Source of the DNA: Klebsiella sp. RIT-PI-d
GTDB lineage: Bacteria > Pseudomonadota > Gammaproteobacteria > Enterobacterales > Enterobacteriaceae
DNA: 64,000 nt
Assembly (NCBI RefSeq): GCF_001187865.1
Contig: NZ_LGIT01000005.1
Span: 1-64,000, forward strand
Direction of reading: 5' to 3'
The first letter of the stretch is position 1. Every line of letters begins with the position of its first letter. Below are positions 30,100 through 39,332 of this stretch, one piece after another. The notes under the pieces were generated by a model, which saw only the letters and a list, made by a program, of their open reading frames with translations, did not search any database and was not told the origin of the DNA. The position numbers were made by a program, and so were the translations under genes.

Positions 30100-31442
30100 G
30101 CCAGATGCAATTTTGCGGCCTGCTGATAGTCTGGTTGCTCTCGACGCTGTTTATTGCCACGCTGACGTACTTCGAGTTTCGTCGCGTGCGCTTTAACTTC
30201 AACGTCTTTTTCTCACTGCTGTTTCTGCTGACCTTTTTCTTTGGCTTTCCGCTGACCTGCATCCTGGTATTCCGTTTCGACGTTGGCGTGGCGCCGCCAG
30301 AAATTCTGCTTCAGGCATTGCTGGCTGCGGTTTGCTTCTATGCGGTCTACTACGTGACGTATAAAACGCGATTACGCGCTGCTGACAGCGTCACGCCGCG
30401 CCGCCCGTTATTCACCATGAATCGGGTAGAGACGCATCTTACCTGGCTCCTGCTGATGGGTATTGCGTTGTTGAGCGTCGGCATCTTCTTTATGCATAAC
30501 GGGTTCCTGCTGTTCAGGCTGCATTCGTACAGTGAAATCTTCTCCAGCGAAGTGTCGGGCGTTGCCCTCAAACGCTTCTTCTACTTTTTCATTCCGGCGA
30601 TGCTGGTGCTCTATTTCCTGCGGCAAGACAAGCAGGCGTGGCTATTTTTCCTCGTCAGTACAATTGCCTTCGGCATGCTGACCTACATGATTGTCGGCGG
30701 TACACGCGCCAATATCATTATTGCCTTCGCCATTTTTCTGTTCATCGGCATTATTCGCGGCTGGATTTCGCTGTGGATGCTGGCGGCGGCTGGGGCGTTT
30801 GGTATCGTGGGTATGTTCTGGCTGGCGCTGCGCCGCTATGGGCTGAACGTTAGCGGTGATGAAGCATTTTATACTTTCCTGTATCTGACGCGGGACACCT
30901 TTTCGCCGTGGGAGAACCTGGCGCTGCTGCTGCAAAATTACGATAAGATCGAGTTTCAGGGACTGGCCCCGATCGTGCGTGATTTCTATGTATTTATTCC
31001 CACCTGGCTATGGCCAGACCGTCCGGGAATTGTGCTAAATACGGCAAACTACTTTACCTGGGAAGTGCTCAATAACCACTCCGGGCTGGCGATTTCACCC
31101 ACGCTGATCGGCTCGCTGGTCGTTATGGGTGGAGCGTGGTTTATTCCGCTGGGTGCAGTAACAGTGGGGCTGATTATTAAGTGGTTTGACTGGCTGTACA
31201 CCCTGGGCAATTGCGAGACAAACCGCTATAAAGCAGCGATCCTGCACAGTTTCTGCTTTGGCGCTATCTTCAATATGATTGTGCTGGCACGTGAGGGGCT
31301 GGATTCGTTTGTATCGCGGGTGGTCTTTTTCCTCGCGATTTTCGGTCTCTGCCTGCTGGCCGCTAAACTGTTGTACTGGCTATTCGAAAGCGCAGGTCTG
31401 ATCCGCCGGCGTTTTCGCTCGCTGCCGCAACCTCAAGTCTGA
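30096..31442 (+). CDS. wzyE: ECA polymerase
   Basis: A 448-residue inner membrane protein with about eleven hydrophobic segments that joins ECA trisaccharide units in the periplasm. The start ATG 30096 overlaps the wecF stop; a longer in-frame start would lie inside wecF. E. coli WzyE is 450 residues. The N-terminal 90 residues are very hydrophobic, with a characteristic [18 protein letters not shown] run. Confidence 0.94.
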   Translation: MSQMQFCGLLIVWLLSTLFIATLTYFEFRRVRFNFNVFFSLLFLLTFFFGFPLTCILVFRFDVGVAPPEILLQALLAAVCFYAVYYVTYKTRLRAADSVTPRRPLFTMNRVETHLTWLLLMGIALLSVGIFFMHNGFLLFRLHSYSEIFSSEVSGVALKRFFYFFIPAMLVLYFLRQDKQAWLFFLVSTIAFGMLTYMIVGGTRANIIIAFAIFLFIGIIRGWISLWMLAAAGAFGIVGMFWLALRRYGLNVSGDEAFYTFLYLTRDTFSPWENLALLLQNYDKIEFQGLAPIVRDFYVFIPTWLWPDRPGIVLNTANYFTWEVLNNHSGLAISPTLIGSLVVMGGAWFIPLGAVTVGLIIKWFDWLYTLGNCETNRYKAAILHSFCFGAIFNMIVLAREGLDSFVSRVVFFLAIFGLCLLAAKLLYWLFESAGLIRRRFRSLPQPQV

Positions 31443-31453
31443 TAAGGATACTC

Positions 31454-32194
31454 ATGACGAATATGACTGCTGCACCGTCTTACACTCTGCGCGGCCTGAA
31501 GCTGATAGGCTGGCGCGATATGCAACATGCGCTGGACTACCTCTATGCCGATGGTGCGCTACGCAAGGGAACGCTGGTCGCCATTAACGCGGAAAAAATG
31601 CTGGCAGTGGAAGACAACGCCGAAGTGCGCGGCCTGATTGAGGCGGCAGAGTTTAAGTATGCTGACGGGATCAGCGTAGTGCGCTCGGTGCGCAAAAAAT
31701 ATCCTGATGCGCAGGTATCACGCGTGGCGGGCGCAGACCTGTGGGAAGCGTTAATGGCACGCGCGGGTGCAGAAGGTACGCCGGTCTTTTTGCTGGGCGG
31801 GAAACCTGAGGTACTGGCGCAGACCGAAGCAAAGCTGCGTGCGCAGTGGAACGTGAATATTGTCGGCAGCCAGGACGGCTATTTCAAACCGGAACAAAAG
31901 CAGGCGCTGTTCGGGCGCATTCGCGACAGCGGGGCACAGATCGTCACCGTCGCGATGGGTTCGCCGAAGCAGGAGATCCTGATGCGCGATTGCCGTCTGA
32001 TCCATCCTGATGCGCTGTATATGGGCGTGGGTGGCACGTATGATGTCTTCACCGGTCATGTAAAACGTGCGCCAAAGGTCTGGCAGAATCTGGGACTGGA
32101 GTGGCTGTACCGCTTATTGTCCCAGCCCAGCCGTATTAGCCGCCAGATCCGTCTGCTGCGCTATTTAGGCTGGCACTATACCGGCAAGATGTAA
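31454..32194 (+). CDS. wecG: UDP-ManNAcA:lipid I ManNAcA transferase
   Basis: A 246-residue GT26-family (WecG/TagA) glycosyltransferase that adds the second ECA sugar. Family motifs are [16 protein letters not shown] and [10 protein letters not shown] with [11 protein letters not shown]. It is the last gene of the wec operon and is followed by REP-like and simple hairpins. Confidence 0.95.
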   Translation: MTNMTAAPSYTLRGLKLIGWRDMQHALDYLYADGALRKGTLVAINAEKMLAVEDNAEVRGLIEAAEFKYADGISVVRSVRKKYPDAQVSRVAGADLWEALMARAGAEGTPVFLLGGKPEVLAQTEAKLRAQWNVNIVGSQDGYFKPEQKQALFGRIRDSGAQIVTVAMGSPKQEILMRDCRLIHPDALYMGVGGTYDVFTGHVKRAPKVWQNLGLEWLYRLLSQPSRISRQIRLLRYLGWHYTGKM

Positions 32195-32208
32195 CGCGGC
32201 TTCACCCC

Positions 32209-32271
32209 GCCGGATAGCGCGCCGCGTATCCGGCCTCTTTCAATGGGCGTCGGCATTATTCAACCGACGCC
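32209..32271 (+). repeat. REP-like palindrome and hairpin after wecG
   Basis: GCCGGATA (32209-32216) and TATCCGGC (32227-32234) make an 8-bp stem resembling the conserved ends of enterobacterial REP/BIME units. A second stem, GGCGTCGG/CCGACGCC (32246-32271), follows. These probably protect the 3' end of the ECA mRNA. No T-run is seen. Confidence 0.6.
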
Positions 32272-32447
32272 GTAGTAATCTCCCCATTCTGGCTGTTTAG
32301 TGTTCAATTCACTCACTTCTTTTCATCCTTTGTTTGCCATTTTGCAAAAATTGTTAAACCATTCGTGCGCGTTTATGCGCAATAAGAATGATTTTCACTC
32401 ATAACAAGAACCGGCACTGCCCGGAAATTTGCAAGCACAGAGGATTT

Positions 32448-33830
32448 ATGTCTGAGAAACAACCGGCGCTTCAGCGAGGACTTGAAGCCCGTCACATCGA
32501 ACTTATCGCTCTTGGGGGCACCATCGGCGTGGGCCTGTTTATGGGGGCCGCCAGCACCCTGAAATGGGCCGGACCGTCGGTTCTGCTGGCGTATATCATT
32601 GCCGGCCTGTTCGTCTTCTTTATCATGCGCTCAATGGGCGAGATGCTTTTCCTTGAGCCGGTAGCCGGTTCATTCGCGGTCTATGCCCATCGCTATATGA
32701 GCCCGTTTTTTGGCTATCTCACCGCATGGTCATACTGGTTTATGTGGATGGCCGTCGGCATCTCGGAAATTACTGCGATAGGGGTTTATGTCCAGTTCTG
32801 GTTCCCGGAGATGGCGCAGTGGATACCGGCGCTGATTGCCGTCGCGCTGGTGGCAATGGCAAACCTCGCGGCCGTGCGTTTATACGGTGAAATAGAGTTC
32901 TGGTTTGCGATGATCAAAGTCACCACGATCATTGTGATGATTGTCGTGGGTCTGGGCGTCATCTTCTTTGGTTTTGGTAACGGCGGCCAGAGCATCGGCT
33001 TTGGTAATCTGACTGAGCACGGCGGCTTCTTTGCTGGCGGCTGGAAAGGCTTCCTGACGGCGCTGTGTATTGTTGTGGCATCCTACCAGGGCGTCGAGCT
33101 CATTGGTATTACTGCGGGTGAGGCGAAAAATCCGCAGGTCACCCTGCGTAGTGCGGTTGGTAAAGTGTTATGGCGCATCCTGATTTTCTACGTTGGCGCA
33201 ATTTTCGTTATCGTCACCATTTTCCCATGGAATCAAATTGGTTCGAACGGTAGCCCGTTCGTGCTGACCTTTGCGAAAATTGGAATTACGGCGGCAGCGG
33301 GGATCATTAACTTCGTGGTGCTGACCGCGGCGCTTTCTGGCTGTAATAGCGGAATGTACAGCTGCGGACGGATGCTCTACGCGCTGGCAAATAATCGTCA
33401 GTTGCCTGCCGCGATGGGGAAAGTCTCGCGCAGCGGCGTGCCGGTCGCGGGCGTGGCCGTCTCAATCGCGATTTTGCTGATTGGCTCGTGCCTCAATTAT
33501 ATTATTCCGAATCCGCAGCGGGTGTTTGTGTATGTCTACAGCGCCAGCGTGTTACCGGGGATGGTACCGTGGTTTGTGATCCTAATAAGCCAGCTGCGTT
33601 TTCGGCGTGCGCACAAAGAAGCGATTGCCAGCCATCCGTTCCGCTCAATCCTGTTCCCGTGGGCTAACTATTTAACGATGGCTTTCCTGATTTGTGTGCT
33701 TATTGGCATGGGCTTTAACGAAGACACGCGAATGTCGCTATTGGTCGGCATTCTGTTTATGGCCGCCGTTACGCTTATTTATAAGGTATTTGGTCTTAAT
33801 CACGTTAGTTCTGCCCGAAAAGTGAAGTAA
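32448..33830 (+). CDS. yifK: Amino acid permease YifK/ThrP (threonine/serine)
   Basis: A 460-residue APC-superfamily permease with twelve predicted membrane segments. The opening motif ([23 protein letters not shown]) is that of the amino acid transporter family near CycA, ProY and AroP. The E. coli homologue takes up threonine and serine, and is controlled by Lrp and the sRNA GcvB. The start ATG 32448 has AGAGGA 6-11 nt upstream; the longer open frame is leader. It precedes a tRNA cluster. Confidence 0.92.
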   Translation: MSEKQPALQRGLEARHIELIALGGTIGVGLFMGAASTLKWAGPSVLLAYIIAGLFVFFIMRSMGEMLFLEPVAGSFAVYAHRYMSPFFGYLTAWSYWFMWMAVGISEITAIGVYVQFWFPEMAQWIPALIAVALVAMANLAAVRLYGEIEFWFAMIKVTTIIVMIVVGLGVIFFGFGNGGQSIGFGNLTEHGGFFAGGWKGFLTALCIVVASYQGVELIGITAGEAKNPQVTLRSAVGKVLWRILIFYVGAIFVIVTIFPWNQIGSNGSPFVLTFAKIGITAAAGIINFVVLTAALSGCNSGMYSCGRMLYALANNRQLPAAMGKVSRSGVPVAGVAVSIAILLIGSCLNYIIPNPQRVFVYVYSASVLPGMVPWFVILISQLRFRRAHKEAIASHPFRSILFPWANYLTMAFLICVLIGMGFNEDTRMSLLVGILFMAAVTLIYKVFGLNHVSSARKVK

Positions 33831-33838
33831 TAAGCAAC

Positions 33839-33875
33839 AAAATGCGCAAAATATAGTCGGTCGCGCATTTTATTT
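33839..33875 (+). terminator. Probable terminator after yifK
   Basis: AAAATGCGC and GCGCATTTT form a 9-bp stem with a 15-base loop, followed by ATTT. It separates yifK from the tRNA operon; read-through is possible. Confidence 0.55.
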
Positions 33876-33936
33876 AAAAAAGGGGCTAGACAGGGGGTGG
33901 GTAAGTCCGTAATATCCAGCCCCGCAACGGCGCTAA

Positions 33937-34013
<77 letters not shown>

Positions 34014-34066
34014 ATAACCCGGTGCTTGAGCTGCGGTGGTTTCAATACCGCGTAAAAGATTACAGT

Positions 34067-34143
34067 GGTGGCTGTAGCTCAGTTGGTAGAGTCCTGGATT
34101 GTGATTCCAGTTGTCGTGGGTTCGAGCCCCATCAGCCACCCCA
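34067..34143 (+). tRNA. hisR: tRNA-His (GTG)
   Basis: A 77-nt tRNA including the extra G-1 that histidyl-tRNA synthetase needs. The anticodon GTG is at 34101-34103. Compared with E. coli, the last acceptor pair is G-C in place of A-T, and one D-stem pair is G-T; both keep the fold. Confidence 0.97.
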
Positions 34144-34185
34144 TTAGATTTAAAAGTTTTATACAGTTTAAGAGTTTTGTGGAAT

Positions 34186-34271
34186 GCGAAGGTGGCGGAA
34201 TTGGTAGACGCGCTAGCTTCAGGTGTTAGTGTCCTTAGGATGTGGGGGTTCGAGTCCCCCCCCTCGCACCA
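34186..34271 (+). tRNA. leuT: tRNA-Leu (CAG)
   Basis: An 86-nt class II tRNA with anticodon CAG at 34220-34222 and a long variable arm. The variable-arm loop is one base shorter than in E. coli leuT (GTCC-TTA-GGAT). Confidence 0.97.
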
Positions 34272-34309
34272 CTACTTAAATTGAACTAAAAAGTCAAAAA
34301 GCAGTATTT

Positions 34310-34386
34310 CGGCGAGTAGCGCAGCTTGGTAGCGCAACTGGTTTGGGACCAGTGGGTCGGAGGTTCGAATCCTCTCTCGCCGACCA
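34310..34386 (+). tRNA. proM: tRNA-Pro (TGG)
   Basis: A 77-nt cloverleaf with anticodon TGG at 34344-34346 and encoded CCA. Last tRNA of the operon. Confidence 0.97.
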
Positions 34387-34392
34387 ATTTTG

Positions 34393-34419
34393 AACCCCGC
34401 TTCGGCGGGGTTTTTTGTT
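34393..34419 (+). terminator. Terminator of the tRNA operon
   Basis: AACCCCGC-TTCG-GCGGGGTT followed by a T-run, seven bases after proM. Confidence 0.95.
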
Positions 34420-34680
34420 TTCTGAGATCTTTCCTCCGTAATAAATGCCGCATCGGCATCCTGCCGCAACGATCATTCACATTAGATCCATAAACAGCAA
34501 ACAACGAATAGCACTCACCTGCTGAGCGGTGAGCCTGCGTGGCTGTTAACGATAGTGGCGCGAGTGAGGGAAGGATGAGGCCGGGAGTGTGCTCAAGTTA
34601 TTTAGCAGACTGGTGTAACAGGGTTTCAGGCCAGTACGCCATGGCGTGAATGCAGAATACTCCGGATTTGCTGACGCAGG
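34420..34680. other. Gene-free stretch between proM and glmZ
   Basis: I see no coding frame of family quality here. In E. coli K-12 the asl genes lie between the tRNAs and glmZ; they are absent here. One weak hairpin, CTCACC/GGTGAG, lies at about 34516-34535. Nothing else is recognisable. Confidence 0.6.
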
Positions 34681-34710
34681 ATGACAGATTACTGCGCCTT
34701 GTGCGATAAT
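34681..34710 (+). promoter_or_regulatory. glmZ sigma-70 promoter
   Basis: A -35 ATGACA (34681-34686) and a -10 GATAAT (34705-34710), 18 bp apart, lie eight bases before the predicted GlmZ 5' end. I could not fit a good sigma-54 GG/GC pair at the right distance, although such a promoter exists for glmY or glmZ in several enterics. Confidence 0.65.
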
Positions 34711-34717
34711 TCCGAAC

Positions 34718-34927
34718 GTAGATGCTCATTCCATCTCTTATGCTCGCCTCAGGGCCTCATAAACCAGGAATGATGCAGAGCCACTTATGGTGCTTATCGT
34801 CCACCTGCCAGATGTCGCTTCGGCCTCATCAAACATCATGGACATAACGTTGAGTGAAGCACCCATTTATGTTGTCAAACAGACCTGTTTTAACGCCTGC
34901 TCTGAACTCAGAGCAGGCGTTTTTTTA
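34718..34927 (+). ncRNA. glmZ: Small RNA GlmZ
   Basis: This 210-nt region matches GlmZ (SraJ/RyiA), which lies upstream of the hem operon in E. coli. It begins GTAGATGCTCATTCCATCTC, contains the ACGTTGAGTGAAGCACCCA segment that pairs with glmS mRNA, and ends in the stem AACGCCTGCTC/GAGCAGGCGTT with seven T. GlmZ, with Hfq, activates glmS translation; RapZ and RNase E inactivate it when glucosamine-6-phosphate is plentiful. The terminal stem meets the 3' end of convergent hemY. Confidence 0.93.
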
Positions 34928-34946
34928 TGGCCGGAGGCGGGAGAAA

Positions 34947-36143
34947 TTACGGCTGTTTATTGTTTTGCAGGGTGAGCAGCAGCCCGTCACGCCGCATTTC
35001 CGCTGCTTCTTCAGGTTTGCGCTGGCGATCGAGCGTATCGGCAAGCCACGCATAGTCAAAAGCATCAGGACGTTGTTTTAACGCAGCGCGAAAAGCGAGG
35101 CTCGCTTCCTGCCACTCGCCGTGCTTCATCAATGATTGACCGAGGGTGCTCCACAGCAAAGGCCGGTCGCCTGCGGTTTTAATCTGCTGTCGGAGGATTT
35201 TTTCTATTTGTTCCGGATTATTGGTCTTCAGACGTGGGATCAACAGGGTCAGGCGATCGTCGTACTGACGTTTTAGTCCGTCGATGATGATCTGCTGAGC
35301 AGTATCATGATCGTTACACTCGATTAAGTGATCGGCCATGGCAACCTGGAGTGCCGTTTGCCGACGCGTCTTACGGCTTTGATTTTTCCACCATGCTTTC
35401 AGCCCTTCGCTACCCTGATCGGCACGCGCCTGATCCATCAGGCCAATCCACGCCTGTTGTTCCAGCAGGGCACGATGTTCATCATCACCCACGTCGGCTT
35501 TCGCCATTGACGGAATAATTTCCAGCAGGGAACCCCATGCGCCGGTACGGGTATAGGCTTGCTCGGCCAGGCGCAGCACTTCCGGATGACGCGGCGCCAC
35601 TTCCAGCAGACGATCAACATCGTGGCGCGCAGCATGATTTTCATTACGCGCCAGATGCAGGCGGGTACGGGTGATATCCACCGGGATCACGTCGTTGCCA
35701 GCCAGTTCGGCAGCACGTTCCAGATGCTGATTTGCGCGCGCTTCATCACCGCGCTGCTGAGCCGCTTCTGCTGCCAGCAAATAGTTCACTACCGGCTGTT
35801 CAGCATGGTCGGCATTTTTCGACATCAGCTTCTCAACCTGCTGATAATCACCTTCTGCCAGTTTTAACAGCGCCTGCTCGGTTTGTTTGCGCGCCCGACG
35901 GCGTTTACGACCGGTAAACCAGCCGCGCGTATGCGCGCCAGTGCGCATAATACGGCGCAGCAGCCACTCTACGACGAACAACACCACCATCGCGAGGATC
36001 AGGATAATGACCAGCCCCGTTACGCTGGTTTCAATGTTGTAGTTATCAGTCTGGATAAGGACATATCCCTGATGCCCGGCAACGACAGGGCCAAGCACAA
36101 TTCCCGCCAACAGCAATGCAAAAAGTAAGAGTACCTTGATCAT
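34947..36143 (-). CDS. hemY: Inner membrane TPR protein HemY
   Basis: A 398-residue protein with two N-terminal membrane segments (about 2-20 and 40-60) and a TPR-rich region to the C-terminus. The exact role in late heme synthesis of enterobacteria is unclear; it is not the protoporphyrinogen oxidase called HemY in Bacillus. It is the last gene of hemCDXY, two bases after hemX. E. coli HemY has the same length. Confidence 0.94.
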   Translation of the reverse strand: MIKVLLLFALLLAGIVLGPVVAGHQGYVLIQTDNYNIETSVTGLVIILILAMVVLFVVEWLLRRIMRTGAHTRGWFTGRKRRRARKQTEQALLKLAEGDYQQVEKLMSKNADHAEQPVVNYLLAAEAAQQRGDEARANQHLERAAELAGNDVIPVDITRTRLHLARNENHAARHDVDRLLEVAPRHPEVLRLAEQAYTRTGAWGSLLEIIPSMAKADVGDDEHRALLEQQAWIGLMDQARADQGSEGLKAWWKNQSRKTRRQTALQVAMADHLIECNDHDTAQQIIIDGLKRQYDDRLTLLIPRLKTNNPEQIEKILRQQIKTAGDRPLLWSTLGQSLMKHGEWQEASLAFRAALKQRPDAFDYAWLADTLDRQRKPEEAAEMRRDGLLLTLQNNKQP

Positions 36144-36145
36144 GA

Positions 36146-37318
36146 TTACTCTCCTTGTGGCGCAGCGGCAGGCGGTGTTTCAGCAGCCGGTGCAGGCGCT
36201 GATGCATCGGCAGCAGGCTGTGCCAGCAGGTTACGGACGCGCGTTTGCATCAGCTTTTCGAGGATCGGCTGGCTTTGCAGCGTATCCGGTATGTCCATAG
36301 TGATGTTTTGCTGACTGAGCTGTTCTACCTGTTCCAGAAACGCTTTAGTGGCGGCATCATCCGTATCATAATAGGCGCGAACCCAGGTAGAAACGTTATC
36401 CAGCGCTTGCTTATACACTTCATCCTGATGACGCGGAACGGCTTGTGTCGCTACCAGCAGCTGTGAACGCAGGTTTTCACGCAGGTAGACATCCTGGTTT
36501 GGCGCAAGCAGGGGAACAGCGGTTTCATCGCGGCGGCGGACAGTAATAAAGCTATCCATAAAGCTCTGCCAGCTTTTTTTCAGATTAACGCGCCATTCGC
36601 CGAGGGAGCTGGACAACTCACTGCTGTCGGAATCCATCGGGGTGCCATCGTCGTTGCTGTCTGCCAGACGCAAGTTATCAATCTGGTTCGCCAGCTGGTT
36701 AAGTTTGAGAATAATACCGTCGTAGTCCACCTGCGAAACCGCAGAAAGACTGGCGATGTCTTCGGTAATTGCCCGGCGAGCGGTAATCAGGCTCGGATCG
36801 TTCATATCTGCGAGACTGGCATCAGCACTTTTCAATAATGCGGCTGCTGTCATAACATCCTGATCGCTCCAGAGCTTACGCCCGGCCAGTTTGACCAGAA
36901 AATCGGACTGCGCCAGCAGCCAGGTTTTGGCATCGGTACCGGAAATGGTGGCCACTTTTTGCTGAACGTCATCAAGCTGCTTTGCCAGCTCGCTTTGCTG
37001 ATTGTTCGCCTCAGCGAGCTGGGCCGCCTGCTGTTTAATAACGCTTTCCAGCTCGGCTTTTTGTGACGTCTGCGTTTTTTGCAGGGCAGCAATTTGGTCT
37101 ACCAGCGTATCGCTGTTTGCTGTTTGCTTAGACGCTTGCTGCTTTCCCCAGCTGTATAAACCGACGCCGGATGCCAGCGCAATAGCAATCGCAACCACAC
37201 TCAGCACGAGTGCGGTATTCGTTTTGCGTTTCTTCTCAGTTTTCTGTGGCTGTGGCACGGTGTCCACGGCCTCCCTGGTTTCTTCAACCACGTCAGAGGA
37301 GTGTTGTTGTTCCGTCAT
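36146..37318 (-). CDS. hemX: HemX membrane protein
   Basis: A 390-residue protein, named as a putative uroporphyrinogen III C-methyltransferase but lacking the usual SAM-binding tetrapyrrole methylase motifs. It has a short cytoplasmic head rich in charged residues, one membrane segment (about 35-55), a coiled coil (about 70-125) and an Ala/Pro-rich tail (last 25 residues). Third gene of the hem operon. Confidence 0.93.
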   Translation of the reverse strand: MTEQQHSSDVVEETREAVDTVPQPQKTEKKRKTNTALVLSVVAIAIALASGVGLYSWGKQQASKQTANSDTLVDQIAALQKTQTSQKAELESVIKQQAAQLAEANNQQSELAKQLDDVQQKVATISGTDAKTWLLAQSDFLVKLAGRKLWSDQDVMTAAALLKSADASLADMNDPSLITARRAITEDIASLSAVSQVDYDGIILKLNQLANQIDNLRLADSNDDGTPMDSDSSELSSSLGEWRVNLKKSWQSFMDSFITVRRRDETAVPLLAPNQDVYLRENLRSQLLVATQAVPRHQDEVYKQALDNVSTWVRAYYDTDDAATKAFLEQVEQLSQQNITMDIPDTLQSQPILEKLMQTRVRNLLAQPAADASAPAPAAETPPAAAPQGE

Positions 37319-37339
37319 TATGGCTTCCCATTATGAGAT

Positions 37340-38080
37340 TTATTGTAGTGCGCGTAGCAGCGCATCGTTGTCAGCGTTATCGGCGACCTGAATATTTTGC
37401 CAGCCCAGTTCCCGGGCGAGGTGCGCCAGACGCTCGCTGACGACTATAAGCCGGCAGCGGAGTAACCAGTGCTCACGGTACCATTCCGGGATCAGTGACC
37501 AGAGCTGTTGCAGCATCTCTCCGCTGGTGACGACCAGCGTAGTGACACCTCGGCGCTGCCAGCGCATGGCCTCTTCTGCACCATCATAATGCTTTGCACT
37601 ACGTTGATAACACTCGCAAAAGATGACTTCTGCGCCGCGTGACATCAGCGTTTCCCCAAGTAATTCGCGTCCTCCATTGCCCCGCAGGATCAGTGCACGC
37701 CTGCCCGCAACATCCTGTAATTCAGGTAATTGTAGCAACACTTCGCTAATTTCCCGATCCTTAGGATAATGAATCTCGTATCCGCTCACGGTATGCAGCG
37801 CCAGCGCCGTCGTCCGTCCAATTGCAAAATAGCGTGGCGGGCCGGGCCATGATGCGCTCTGGCGCTGAAGCTGCGCCTGGGCAAATTCGACCGCATGTCG
37901 GGAAAGGGCAAAGACCAGGTCATCAGCGCGAAGGCATGCCAGCCGGTCGTGCAATACGGACAATTCGCGGCCCGGCATAAATTCAATCAGCGGAAAGTTC
38001 CAGGCCACCTGCCCAAGTGCGCACAGTCGGCTCACTAATTGTTCCCCCTGCGGGGCAGGGCGAGTGACCAGAATACTCAT
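37340..38080 (-). CDS. hemD: Uroporphyrinogen-III synthase
   Basis: A 246-residue enzyme that closes hydroxymethylbilane with inversion of ring D. The family is poorly conserved, but the start MSILVTRP and the length match E. coli HemD. It overlaps hemC by four bases (38077-38080) and precedes hemX by 21 nt. Confidence 0.95.
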   Translation of the reverse strand: MSILVTRPAPQGEQLVSRLCALGQVAWNFPLIEFMPGRELSVLHDRLACLRADDLVFALSRHAVEFAQAQLQRQSASWPGPPRYFAIGRTTALALHTVSGYEIHYPKDREISEVLLQLPELQDVAGRRALILRGNGGRELLGETLMSRGAEVIFCECYQRSAKHYDGAEEAMRWQRRGVTTLVVTSGEMLQQLWSLIPEWYREHWLLRCRLIVVSERLAHLARELGWQNIQVADNADNDALLRALQ

Positions 38081-39018
38081 GCCGGTGATTCTCCATCATA
38101 AACGGCGTTCAGAATGTCTCGTGCGCCATTAGCCAGCAGCTCGTCGGCCAGTGAAACGCCCATTTGCTCTGCTTCTTCTGGCTTACCCCGGCGTTCGCCG
38201 CGCACCATCTGAGCGCCATCGGGCGAACCGACCAGCGCGCGCAGCCAGATTTCACCTTCTACAATCTCAGCATAGCTGCCAATCGGAACCTGACATCCTC
38301 CTTCCAGGCGAGTATTCATCGCGCGCTCCGCTTTTACCCGAATTGCGGTTTCAACGTGGTTTAACGGCGCGAGCAATTCACGGGTGCGATCGTCGTCCAT
38401 GCGGCATTCAATTCCGACCGCGCCCTGGCCCACCGCAGGCAAAGACAGCTCCGCAGGCAGCGCAACGCGCACGCGTGATTCCAGACCAAGCCGTTTCAGG
38501 CCAGCCACGGCAAGAATAATGGCATCATATTCGCCATTATCCAGCTTGCCGAGGCGCGTACCCACGTTTCCGCGCAGTGAACGAATGATCAGATCCGGCC
38601 GCCGCGCCGCTATCTGGCACTGACGGCGCAGGCTCGATGTGCCGACGATGCTGCCTTCCGGCAGGGCATCAAGCGAGTCATAGCGATTAGAGACAAAAGC
38701 ATCGCGCGGATCTTCGCGTTCGCAAATGGTTACCAGCCCGAGCCCAAGCGGAAATTCAACCGGTACATCTTTCATAGAGTGGACGGCGATATCGGCACGG
38801 TTGTCCAGCAGCGCCAGTTCCAGCTCTTTAACGAACAGCCCTTTACCACCCACTTTCGCCAGCGGCGTATCCAGGATCACATCGCCTTTTGTGACCATCG
38901 GCACCAGTTCAACATTAAGCCCCGGATGGCAAGCCATCAGGCGATCTTTAACATAATGGGCCTGCCATAGCGCAAGCGGACTCTGGCGTGTGGCAATTCT
39001 TAAAACGTTGTCTAACAT
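38077..39018 (-). CDS. hemC: Porphobilinogen deaminase
   Basis: A 313-residue enzyme that joins four porphobilinogens into hydroxymethylbilane. The cofactor cysteine is in [11 protein letters not shown] (residue 242). The start ATG at 39018 (MLDNVLRI) gives the E. coli length; a five-residue longer frame begins at 39033. First gene of hemCDXY, divergent from cyaA. Confidence 0.96.
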   Translation of the reverse strand: MLDNVLRIATRQSPLALWQAHYVKDRLMACHPGLNVELVPMVTKGDVILDTPLAKVGGKGLFVKELELALLDNRADIAVHSMKDVPVEFPLGLGLVTICEREDPRDAFVSNRYDSLDALPEGSIVGTSSLRRQCQIAARRPDLIIRSLRGNVGTRLGKLDNGEYDAIILAVAGLKRLGLESRVRVALPAELSLPAVGQGAVGIECRMDDDRTRELLAPLNHVETAIRVKAERAMNTRLEGGCQVPIGSYAEIVEGEIWLRALVGSPDGAQMVRGERRGKPEEAEQMGVSLADELLANGARDILNAVYDGESPA

Positions 39019-39033
39019 GGTTGTTACCGTCAT

Positions 39034-39332
39034 TATTACCTCCGGCCCATCCTAACACTGTTGTCTCAGAGATGTCAGTTTTCGCGGGAGGGAAGGGGGA
39101 AGCGTAGCCCAGGATTTACACCCTGCAAACAATGCTGCAAGGGGATATCGTGCTTCTTTCTTTACGGTCAATGCGCAAGGTGTTAGATTGATCACGTTTT
39201 AAGCCATTTGTTCGTCTGTATCATCCGAATCAGAGGGACGACAAGCGAAGACGTTTATTTGAATCACTGAAGCCTTCTTTGAGCCGGTTTATGTGTTCAG
39301 AGAGTCGGGTTTCAAACATCAGGCGAGATGTC
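39034..39332. promoter_or_regulatory. hemC-cyaA divergent regulatory region
   Basis: About 300 bp without a gene. A cyaA promoter resembling E. coli P2 is seen as TTTACG (39161-39166), a 17-bp spacer, and TAGATT (39184-39189), predicting a start near 39196 and a leader of about 137 nt. The CRP site described separately covers the -10 and start. The hemC promoter must lie within the left half, but I cannot point to it with confidence. Confidence 0.6.
39181..39196. promoter_or_regulatory. CRP site at the cyaA promoter
   Basis: TGTTA-GATTGA-TCACG matches the CRP consensus TGTGA-N6-TCACA with one good half. It sits over the predicted -10 and start of cyaA P2, the position from which CRP-cAMP represses cyaA in E. 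coli. Confidence 0.8.

Noticed and set aside
32209-32234. CRISPR-like repeat
   Set aside because: Only one copy of the palindrome exists here, with no spacer periodicity; it looks like a REP unit.
34681-34717. Sigma-54 promoter of glmZ
   Set aside because: No GG/GC pair at the proper 12-bp distance was found before the RNA start; a sigma-70 promoter fits well.
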